Shown: positions 1-5,150 of the stretch, in pieces
Position numbering within the stretch: position 1 is the stretch's first letter
Layout of the letters: every line of letters starts with the position of its first letter
Source: Lachnospiraceae bacterium
GTDB taxonomy: Bacteria; Bacillota_A; Clostridia; Lachnospirales; Lachnospiraceae
Direction of reading: 5' to 3'
Assembly (NCBI GenBank): GCA_017632755.1
Contig: JAGBQU010000093.1
Coordinates: forward strand, 1-7,617
DNA: 7,617 nt
Notes under the pieces: generated by a model
Database searches by the model: none
What the model was told of the DNA's origin: nothing
The model's input: only the letters and a program-made list of their open reading frames with translations
Translations under genes and position numbers: made by a program

Positions 1-210
1 AAGCTGCTGATGAAGCATCAGATCACTCCGGAGCAGGCAAACCTCAAATCCCTGCTTCTCACCGTCCGTTATGACGGAAAGCGGATCACCTGCACCTCAG
101 GTACCGCATACACTACCTTTGTCATGGATAAGACGATCGATGCGATATGGGATCGTGCACTCACCGCTTCCTTTGATGCGCTTGGCGTCGCCTTTGAGGA
201 ACTGTTGTGA
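1..210 (+). CDS. C-terminal end of an unrecognised protein (partial, runs off the left edge)
   Basis: The plus-strand frame is open from the first base to a TGA at 208-210, giving about 69 residues. An ATG at 10-12 exists, but no ribosome binding site can be judged before it and the frame is open upstream, so this is most simply the tail of a longer gene. The segment has a mixed alpha/beta look, with a beta-like stretch around LTVRYDGKRITCTSGT and then a helical end rich in Ala, Asp and Glu. I recognise no family motif. It is convergent with greA, whose stop is 40 bases further on. The coding assignment rests on the uninterrupted frame and a reasonable amino-acid composition only. Confidence 0.5.
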   Translation, partial: KLLMKHQITPEQANLKSLLLTVRYDGKRITCTSGTAYTTFVMDKTIDAIWDRALTASFDALGVAFEELL

Positions 211-249
211 CAGGCGCTTCCCATCCGCTCAGCACACACCCGGATAGAC

Positions 250-753
250 CTAATAACTGCGGATCTTATCATCTTCATCATCGTCATTTTTTTCGATCCT
301 GCGTATCTGAACAGGGTAGCTGACGGAGTCGTTCACTTTGACCATGACACGATCAGACACCTTATGGCCGAGCAGCGCTTTCCCCAGCGGAGACTCAAGG
401 CTGATCAGATTCTCAAGGGAATTGCTCCGTACGGTCGTCACGATCTTATACTGTTCTTCCATCTCATCTTCCTCAAAATAGACCGTGATCAGATCATTGA
501 TCCCAGCCTCCCCTTCACCCGAAGTATCGGATATCACCTCCGCCGTTTTGATCATACGCTCCAGATATCGTATGCGGCTCTCGTTTTTGTTCTTTTCCCT
601 CTTAGCCGCATGATACTCAAAGTTTTCGCTCAGATCCCCATGAGCCCGTGTTTCTTTCACATGCTCAAGGAGTTCCTTTCGGAGGGTCAGCTTGCGATAT
701 TCGATCTCCTCCTCCATCTTTTTGATATCCGATCGTGTCAGTTTATCTCTCAT
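250..753 (-). CDS. greA: GreA-family transcription elongation factor
   Basis: Gre factors enter the secondary channel of RNA polymerase and stimulate cleavage of backtracked RNA so that stalled complexes resume. The 167-residue product has both GreA parts. The N-terminal charged coiled coil (about 1-75) carries the tip motif GDLSENFEYHAAK at 39-51, including the two acidic residues (D40, E43) that coordinate catalytic Mg in known Gre proteins. The C-terminal FKBP-like domain shows SPLGKALLGHKVSD at 121-134, close to the family's SPIGKALLGKKVGD. The ATG at 753 follows a GAGGTGA ribosome binding site. Length is slightly above the usual of about 158, because of an acidic tail (EKNDDDEDD) before the TAG stop. 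The gene lies 57 bases downstream of the LysM gene on the same strand, with no visible terminator between, so the two may be cotranscribed. Lachnospiraceae can carry more than one GreA-like protein, so this may not be the only copy. Confidence 0.93.
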   Translation of the reverse strand: MRDKLTRSDIKKMEEEIEYRKLTLRKELLEHVKETRAHGDLSENFEYHAAKREKNKNESRIRYLERMIKTAEVISDTSGEGEAGINDLITVYFEEDEMEEQYKIVTTVRSNSLENLISLESPLGKALLGHKVSDRVMVKVNDSVSYPVQIRRIEKNDDDEDDKIRSY

Positions 754-810
754 CCCGTCACCTCATTCATTTGCTTTCCATCCGTCCGGCTCCGCAGTAT
801 TTTTTGCGAA

Positions 811-1539
811 CTACTCTCCCGCCTGATAAAAATTCCGGATCAGTCCGTCCGTGAGATAGTCGGCCATGCGCATGCGCTGATCCGCCGCATCCTCGTAGGT
901 CATAAGCGCCTGCGGATATCTTCCGTCCAACATCAGATTCATCTCCTCACGTGCGGCATTCGCCTGCATCATCATCATCCGCTCAAGCTCCTGCCTGTCG
1001 TATACCGGATTTCCGTTACTCAATACACCTGCGAGTTCCGAGGCCTCCCTCTGCATATTGGAGACAGCCTCACCGACCGTCTGCTCATCCGCATTTTTCA
1101 TCGCCTCCGACATCATCTCCATCTGTGTCACGGTGTCCTGCCCGAGTTCGCGCAAAAGACGCGCATCCTCGTCGGAGTAAAACATGTTAAAAATATCCGT
1201 GATCTCGTCCGGGGTTTGCATCAGCCGGCTCATAACGGCATCCTTATCCGGTGTGTCAAAGGCAACACTGTCCATATACAGTTTTGCCAGATTTCCGTTT
1301 TCTGCCAGTGCCTCCCGCATATCGGACCAGAGCTGGCGCTCACTCATCTGCGGCCTTGACGGCATGCTCTCCGTCTCTCCCATACAGATCTTGAGATTGG
1401 CGCCAACCTGGAGATTATACGGATTGATGCCGGGATTCATAAGTGTGATCGCCGGCACGGTCGTGTGATATCTTCTTGCCAATAAGTACAGGGTATCTCC
1501 CGGCTCTATCGTATGTGTCGTCAGTCTGCAATAAATCAT
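811..1539 (-). CDS. LysM-domain protein with a helical C-terminal domain
   Basis: The 242-residue product starts directly with one LysM module (about 7-52: THTIEPGDTLYLLARRY, then a second half ending in NLQVGANLKI). LysM modules bind N-acetylglucosamine-containing glycans such as peptidoglycan or spore cortex. There is no signal peptide before it, which in Firmicutes is common for LysM proteins of the spore coat or forespore surface. After a short Ser/Pro linker, residues about 65-240 are all helical. From memory, their pattern (an LW near the start, a D-x-DAVMSRLMQTPDEI-like segment, a central NPVYDRQELERMM, then YPQALMTYEDA and a final MADYLTDGLIRNF) resembles a small Firmicute protein family often mislabelled 'acetylglutamate kinase'. 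No kinase motif is visible, so I do not use that name. The ATG at 1539 is the first start after an in-frame TGA and has a modest GGATGG ribosome binding site. Function is unknown; a spore or cell-wall role is an inference. Confidence 0.8.
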   Translation of the reverse strand: MIYCRLTTHTIEPGDTLYLLARRYHTTVPAITLMNPGINPYNLQVGANLKICMGETESMPSRPQMSERQLWSDMREALAENGNLAKLYMDSVAFDTPDKDAVMSRLMQTPDEITDIFNMFYSDEDARLLRELGQDTVTQMEMMSEAMKNADEQTVGEAVSNMQREASELAGVLSNGNPVYDRQELERMMMMQANAAREEMNLMLDGRYPQALMTYEDAADQRMRMADYLTDGLIRNFYQAGE

Positions 1540-1569
1540 GGTTCCATCCCAGATTCACTTTTCCCATCA

Positions 1570-1694
1570 CTATATGCAGAGTTCTTCAAAAAGATTCTCA
1601 TAGGCATATTGCGTCACCCATACGGAGGTTTCCAAAGCAGACCATTGTCCGGCAGATACCATTCAAAATACTGCATCATCGTCTTGTTATCCAT
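1570..1694 (-). pseudogene. Alpha-amylase remnant: 5' end joined to a probable 3' end
   Basis: An ATG at 1692-1694, preceded by a GAAGG ribosome binding site, begins a frame reading MDNKTMMQYFEWYLPDNG followed by LLWK. This matches the very characteristic N-terminus of bacterial GH13 alpha-amylases (TMMQYFEWYLPNDGQHWK-like). After about 22 codons the match stops and the frame ends at a TGA (1614-1616). In a neighbouring frame the same DNA reads ETSVWVTQYAYENLFEELCI, then TAG at 1570-1572. The SVWV is reminiscent of the last beta strand of alpha-amylases (SVSVWV). The simplest reading is that more than 1 kb of the gene was deleted, leaving both ends. The N-terminal assignment is strong and the C-terminal one is tentative. 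Nothing functional should be made from it, but it may still supply the leader for the LysM gene. Confidence 0.7.
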
Positions 1695-1746
1695 CTTTTG
1701 TACCTTCTTTCCGTCATCCGATCGCACCCTGCTCTTTCCATGCAGT

Positions 1747-2106
1747 CTATCTTTTCTTCATTTTGGGCTGAAAGATCAGGGATGCGAGATATGCAAAGAT
1801 CAATGCCCCGCTGCTTCCCACAGCTCCCGCTTTAAATCCACCCTGAAACAATCCGAGAAATCCCTGCGAATCCACTGCCTCCCTGACCCCTTTCATCAGA
1901 ATGTGTCCAAAGCCCAGAAGCGGCACGGTAGCTCCCGCCCCCGCAAATTCGGCAAAGGGCTCATACCACCCGAACACACTGATCAGGGCTCCGAGACAGA
2001 CCAGCATGACCATGATCCTTCCCGGCATCAGCTTTGTCTTCTCCAAAAGGATCTGCACAAGTGCACAGATCAGTCCTCCTACCCAGAATGCATTGATATA
2101 TGACAT
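1747..2106 (-). CDS. spoVAE: Stage V sporulation protein AE (SpoVAE, SpoVAEb type)
   Basis: SpoVAE is a small membrane subunit of the SpoVA complex in the inner forespore membrane, which imports dipicolinic acid during sporulation and releases it at germination. The 119-residue product is strongly hydrophobic with about three to four membrane segments. It contains the family signature: an N-terminal FWVGGLICALVQILLEKTKL, then ARI-like PGRIMVMLVCLGA, GWYEPFAEFAGAGATVPLLG, the MKGVREAV segment, and a C-terminal helix ending in IFQPKMKKR. I chose the ATG at 2106 over one seven codons upstream (2127) because AAGGAAG is well spaced before it and the resulting length matches the family. Unlike the usual spoVAC-spoVAD-spoVAE order, spoVAD lies about 3 kb upstream with three unrelated genes between. 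No terminator is evident after the TAG stop, so transcription may continue into the amylase scar and LysM gene. Confidence 0.93.
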   Translation of the reverse strand: MSYINAFWVGGLICALVQILLEKTKLMPGRIMVMLVCLGALISVFGWYEPFAEFAGAGATVPLLGFGHILMKGVREAVDSQGFLGLFQGGFKAGAVGSSGALIFAYLASLIFQPKMKKR

Positions 2107-2139
2107 CTCATATCTTCCTTTCCGCATCGTCTTCCCTAC

Positions 2140-2168
2140 TATTTTTCACGGAAATAAAAAAATTATGC
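2140..2168 (-). promoter_or_regulatory. Possible forespore (sigma-F/sigma-G type) promoter of spoVAE
   Basis: On the minus strand GCATA (2168-2164) is followed after 14 bases by GTGAAAAATA (2149-2140). These match the Bacillus sigma-F/G elements GYWTA and GGNRANANTW with one mismatch, though the spacer is a little short. It lies 33 bases upstream of the spoVAE start and just after the ridA terminator, where a promoter is needed. The surrounding A/T richness means chance matches are easy, so this is only a candidate. Confidence 0.35.
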
Positions 2169-2180
2169 ATCCCTCTACAT

Positions 2181-2211
2181 CAAACAACGGCCGGATCATT
2201 CCCTCCGGCCG
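2181..2211 (-). terminator. Intrinsic terminator after ridA
   Basis: A perfect 8-bp GC-rich stem, CGGCCGGA at 2188-2195 and TCCGGCCG at 2204-2211, encloses an 8-base loop. In the minus direction it is followed by TTGTTTG. It starts about 20 bases beyond the ridA stop codon. The T run is interrupted, so termination may be partial. Confidence 0.7.
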
Positions 2212-2230
2212 CCGGTTTACAATTGTCCGT

Positions 2231-2605
2231 CTATTTCAACTCCGCGATCACCTCAACCTCGCAAAGAACATTCTTGGGAAGTGTCTTCACTGCCACACAG
2301 CTCCTTGCGGGCTTTCCGGTAAAGTACTTGCCGTACACTTCATTAAATGCAGCGAAATCATTCATATCAGCCAAAAAGCAGGTGGTCTTTACAGCCTGCT
2401 CATATCCGACGCCGGCCTCACGCAGGATCTCTCCCAGATTTTTCATCACCTGCTCCGCCTGCACTCGGATATCGCCCTGTGCGATCTCTCCGCTCTCCGG
2501 AATGATTGCGATCTGACCTGATGTAAAGAGCAGATTGCCTGTGATCATCGCCTGTGAATAAGGTCCGATCGCTGCCGGTGCCTTGTCTGTACTGATTGTT
2601 TTCAT
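2231..2605 (-). CDS. ridA: RidA family 2-iminobutanoate/2-iminopropanoate deaminase
   Basis: RidA (YjgF/YER057c/UK114 family) hydrolyses reactive enamine/imine intermediates released by PLP enzymes such as threonine dehydratase, protecting other PLP enzymes. The 124-residue cytosolic product has the whole family pattern: APAAIGPYSQA at 9-19, FTSGQIAI at 27-34, NLGEILREAG at 56-65, and the C-terminal PARSCVAVKTLP with the carboxylate-binding arginine R101 and adjacent C103, then CEVEVIA with E116. These correspond to R105, C107 and E120 of the E. coli protein. I chose the ATG at 2605 because AAGGAG stands just before it. A start 24 codons upstream would add an atypical charged extension. The gene follows the 78-residue gene by 68 bases and ends in TAG, with a hairpin terminator behind it. 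Confidence 0.95.
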   Translation of the reverse strand: MKTISTDKAPAAIGPYSQAMITGNLLFTSGQIAIIPESGEIAQGDIRVQAEQVMKNLGEILREAGVGYEQAVKTTCFLADMNDFAAFNEVYGKYFTGKPARSCVAVKTLPKNVLCEVEVIAELK

Positions 2606-2673
2606 GTTGACTCCTTCTTTCATTCTTTTATATTTTTTGTCCGCTTTCATCCTGATCTGCATCACGTGCTGCG

Positions 2674-2910
2674 TCAAAGAGAACTCTCAAACAGCACCGT
2701 GACATAAAATCCACGGGGGTTTTCCTTGATATCCACCACGGTTCCTTCCTTGTCCGTAAGTCTTTCCCGAAAAGGAATGTTTGGCGACATGGCCAGTGAC
2801 GGTTCTATCACATAATAGTAGTTGCTCGGGAGAAGTCCCTCCCAGATTTTAACGCGGTCCCCCACATGCAATACATCGGGGCGTTCCATCTTAAATTCCA
2901 TCTCGCGCAT
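2674..2910 (-). CDS. Small uncharacterised protein, translationally coupled to the HD-GYP gene
   Basis: The 78-residue product reads as a compact, mostly beta protein (VGDRVKIWEG, YYYVIEPSLA, KEGTVVDIKEN, GFYVTVLFE), with a spacing that suggests a small SH3-like barrel. I recognise no named family. It has no signal peptide or membrane segment. The ATG at 2910 has an AAGGAG ribosome binding site at 2918-2923 with 7 bases of spacing. Both the site and the first codons overlap the last codons of the original HD-GYP frame (ending at 2891), a typical arrangement for translational coupling. Such coupling hints at a functional link with the signalling protein, but that is inference. The TAG in the HD-GYP gene about 145 bases earlier could reduce its translation by polarity. 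Confidence 0.75.
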   Translation of the reverse strand: MREMEFKMERPDVLHVGDRVKIWEGLLPSNYYYVIEPSLAMSPNIPFRERLTDKEGTVVDIKENPRGFYVTVLFESSL

Positions 2911-3067
2911 CGCTCTGCTCCTTCATGTCTTCGCGTTCTAGCATTCCGGTAAAAATCTCGATGATGTTGGGATCGAACTGCGTTCCCGCACATCTCCTGA
3001 GTTCCTCGATCGCCATTTTCTCCGACATCGCCTTATGATACGGACGGTCATTGACCATGACATCATG
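2891..3067 (-). pseudogene. Severed C-terminal end of the HD-GYP domain beyond the in-frame TAG
   Basis: Immediately after the TAG at 3068-3070 the same frame continues without interruption for 58 codons to a TAA at 2891-2893. It reads HDVMVNDRPYHKAMS, then an EELRRCAGTQFDP segment and a short acidic tail. These are the standard closing elements of HD-GYP domains (usual form: D-A-Y-DVMTSDRPYRKA, then RRCAGTQFDP). The stretch is therefore the native C-terminus of the same gene, not a separate gene. It is translated only if the TAG is read through or is a sequence error. Confidence 0.88.
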
Positions 3068-4969
3068 CTAGTCGATGGCTGAGATCACTCGTGCCAGCAG
3101 CGGGATCTCCTCACCCTTCCAGCCATTCGGATAACCGCTACCGTCCCATCTCTCATGATGTGCCAGAATCCCTTCCGCGATTTCCTCAAGTTCCGGAGAA
3201 CTCTTCGCGATCCGGTATCCTTTGACCGTATGCTGCTGTATGATCATGCGCTCCTCATCTGTCAGCTTACTTTTTTTGCGCAGTACATGCTGCGGGATCG
3301 CAACCTTACCGATGTCATGAAGCACCGCAAGGAGCTCCAGTTTCGCAATATCCACATCACTCAGATTCATTTCCTTTCCGAGGCGAGCCGCCATCTCCTG
3401 CGTTCTCTCCACATGCTCCTCCGTCTGGAAATCGCTCTCCGTGAGTGTCTGCTTAAGCGATTCGACAAGCGAACTGCTCGCAGAGGCATGCTTTAGCATC
3501 TTCTTTCGGCGCATACTGCTCCGCGCCTCATCCACGGCAACCCGGATGGGTGGATTGAGCGAATCCACCACATAGATCCCATACTCCAAAGAGATCTCCT
3601 CCTGCTTATCCACATGACTCATCTCTTCCCGGATCCTTTCAAAAATAGCGGCTGCTTCACTCTCACCTGTATTCTCAACCATAGCAACAATATCACTCTC
3701 ATCCATCTTGGCGATATAATTGTTCACACCCACATTTTTCTTTACCAGCTGCGCCAGTTCCTTGAGAAGACGGTCTCCGTATTGCAGTCCCTTCTCCTTG
3801 TTGAGTTTTTTGAGATTATCGATGTTGCAAACACAGATACTGACAGGCCAGTATCTGTCATCCTCCCACTGCGGCAGCTGATTATAAAAGCTTTGTTTAT
3901 TGTAAAGCCCTGTCATCGGATCATACACGATAGACTGTTCCAGTGCAAAATAAGCATCCTGGGTCTGTGTCACATCATGCAGAAGAAGCATATAACCAAC
4001 CACCTTATCCCTCTTGTCCTGCATGCAGGAAAACCGGCAGTCAAAGGTCCGCTTCGCGCCGTCCACAAGGAACGCACAGTGAAAATCCTGATTTTTATGT
4101 ATATCTACCAAAGAACCCATCTCACTCTTATCAAAGAATTCATAGATTGGCAACCCCTGCCTTAAGCACTCTACCGGCAACAGCTCACGTGCGGGATCAC
4201 TCGCCTCCGACAGTCTGCCCTTATAATCAAACAAAAGGATCGGTTCCGAGAGATAATCCATGATGAGATTCCGCGTCAGATTGCGCTTGACCATCTCATT
4301 GTAATGAAAGGTGTTAAAATACATCAGTATGCCGAGTATTCCGTATGAGACAGCCGACACATCGATGCGAAATGTCATCACGCCGTTGAGATGCATAACA
4401 TTCACAAGCACGGCGAGAAACAGACCGACGATCAGAAGATAGTAGCGTTTTCTGTAACTGTGCGGAATATGCAGCAGCTTATTGCTCAGCATCAGACAGA
4501 TCGCCGCCAGGACAACACCGAGGAACACCAGATGAAATGTGAAGGGTGCCTGCGGGATCGGGAGAAGGACTTTTTCATCCAGGAAAGGAACCAGTCTGTA
4601 CTCCACAACATTTTCGAAGATCACATTGCTCAGCAAAAAAATGCCGTCGACCACAATGCCCACAACCATCGTAAAGAGCAGCACGGAAGGCATGCCGTCC
4701 TGAAAATCGAGAAATTCCACGATGTAATCGAAAAAGCATACCAGCATGATATCCAGCATGATATAGCTCAGACTGTACCCCAGTGATTTCACAAGATAGA
4801 TATCCGATACCAGATTAAAGGAGTAGAACACAATGAGAAAAACCGCCGCGAGCATAACTCTTCCGATCTTGTTGCCGATGGATGTGTTTTTGCGGTATGC
4901 CTTGAGCACAATATAAGCAGCGATCAGCGCAACCAGATAATAAGGAGCCGCAACAAGCTCATTCGACAC
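3068..4969 (-). CDS. Membrane 7TM-PAS-degenerate GGDEF-HD-GYP signalling protein, truncated by a nonsense codon
   Basis: The start is a GTG at 4967-4969 because a perfect AGGAGG (4978-4983) stands 8 bases before it; earlier in-frame starts lack this. The 633-residue product has about seven membrane helices (residues 10-220), a PAS-like sensor region (about 235-335, PILLFDYKGRLSEASD), a GGDEF-like domain (about 345-490, opening with DPMTGLYNKQSF) and an HD-GYP domain from about 515. The GGDEF active-site motif is replaced by MDESD (422-426), so cyclase activity is unlikely. HD-GYP domains hydrolyse cyclic di-GMP or related dinucleotides; here the first His (519), HDIGK (551-555) and HHERWDGSGYP (604-614) are intact. 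The frame then meets TAG where the family has a small residue in the D-x-x-D-x-x-DRPY segment. Loss of DRPY and the last helices probably inactivates or destabilises the domain. Without the TAG the protein would be about 692 residues. It has its own promoter and a leader hairpin. Confidence 0.9.
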   Translation of the reverse strand: MSNELVAAPYYLVALIAAYIVLKAYRKNTSIGNKIGRVMLAAVFLIVFYSFNLVSDIYLVKSLGYSLSYIMLDIMLVCFFDYIVEFLDFQDGMPSVLLFTMVVGIVVDGIFLLSNVIFENVVEYRLVPFLDEKVLLPIPQAPFTFHLVFLGVVLAAICLMLSNKLLHIPHSYRKRYYLLIVGLFLAVLVNVMHLNGVMTFRIDVSAVSYGILGILMYFNTFHYNEMVKRNLTRNLIMDYLSEPILLFDYKGRLSEASDPARELLPVECLRQGLPIYEFFDKSEMGSLVDIHKNQDFHCAFLVDGAKRTFDCRFSCMQDKRDKVVGYMLLLHDVTQTQDAYFALEQSIVYDPMTGLYNKQSFYNQLPQWEDDRYWPVSICVCNIDNLKKLNKEKGLQYGDRLLKELAQLVKKNVGVNNYIAKMDESDIVAMVENTGESEAAAIFERIREEMSHVDKQEEISLEYGIYVVDSLNPPIRVAVDEARSSMRRKKMLKHASASSSLVESLKQTLTESDFQTEEHVERTQEMAARLGKEMNLSDVDIAKLELLAVLHDIGKVAIPQHVLRKKSKLTDEERMIIQQHTVKGYRIAKSSPELEEIAEGILAHHERWDGSGYPNGWKGEEIPLLARVISAID

Positions 4970-4977
4970 GATTGTTT

Positions 4978-4983
4978 CCTCCT
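4978..4983 (-). promoter_or_regulatory. Ribosome binding site deciding the GTG start of the HD-GYP gene
   Basis: The minus strand reads AAAGGAAAGGAGG, 8 bases before GTG at 4967-4969. It is the only strong Shine-Dalgarno sequence in this leader. Starting at the upstream ATG (5059) would place 30 non-hydrophobic, family-atypical residues before the first membrane helix. Confidence 0.85.
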
Positions 4984-5020
4984 TTCCTTTAGAATTTAAA
5001 TAATCGTGAAACTCAGATGA

Positions 5021-5062
5021 TAGGCAATCACAAAGCCTCGTACCCTGCCTTGTGATCACCTA
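5021..5062 (-). promoter_or_regulatory. Long 5' leader hairpin of the HD-GYP mRNA
   Basis: On the minus strand AGGTGATCACAAGGC and GCTTTGTGATTGCCT pair over 15 consecutive positions (12 Watson-Crick, 3 G-U) around a 10-base loop AGGGTACGAG, with one further T-A pair outside. It begins about 8 bases after the predicted transcription start and ends about 40 bases before the AGGAGG. No T run follows, so it is not a simple terminator. It could stabilise the transcript end, bind a regulator as RNA, or act as a DNA operator (ATCACAA-n-TTGTGAT). It does not fit the c-di-GMP-I riboswitch layout I know. Confidence 0.7.
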
Positions 5063-5075
5063 CACCATTATCCTC

Positions 5076-5104
5076 ATTATAAAGTTTTCTTCCAAATTTG
5101 TACA
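5076..5104 (-). promoter_or_regulatory. Sigma-A type promoter of the HD-GYP gene
   Basis: The minus strand shows a perfect -10 box TATAAT (5081-5076) with a 17-base spacer to TGTACA (5104-5099), a 4/6 match to TTGACA. The spacer and surroundings are A/T-rich. The predicted start near 5069 gives a leader of about 100 bases. The position, just after spoVAD, indicates that the HD-GYP gene is expressed independently of the sporulation gene. Confidence 0.75.
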
Positions 5105-5150
5105 TATTTTTTTGATAACAAACGCACTGCAAAACCCAAAACCCAGTCAG

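Noticed and set aside
960..980. CAT repeat run in the LysM gene (four methionines)
   Set aside because: Short in-frame ATG run within a helical Met-rich segment; too short to count as a repeat element.
364..1359. Long plus-strand open frame of 331 codons
   Set aside because: It lies opposite greA and the LysM gene, both clear by motif, crosses their boundaries, and its product is rich in His, Arg, Leu and Ile without any family pattern. It is an antisense shadow.
1540..1746. Hidden complete small gene between spoVAE and the LysM gene
   Set aside because: The only frame with a good start is the amylase-like one, which ends after 26 codons; it is better explained as a gene remnant.
2606..2677. 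Upstream ATG giving RidA a 24-residue extension
   Set aside because: The extension is lysine-rich and atypical for RidA, while AAGGAG stands directly before the ATG at 2605.
2640..2680. TTGACG as a -35 box for a separate ridA promoter
   Set aside because: No acceptable -10 box is present at 16-18 bases distance (CAGGAT is only a 3/6 match).
3614..4165. Plus-strand open frames opposite the HD-GYP gene
   Set aside because: The minus strand is clearly coding here (PAS and GGDEF regions); the plus-strand products show no motifs and lack good ribosome binding sites.
5022..5061. c-di-GMP riboswitch in the HD-GYP leader
   Set aside because: The leader holds one simple hairpin; the conserved two-helix junction and tetraloop features of the known c-di-GMP-I class are absent and the length is too short.
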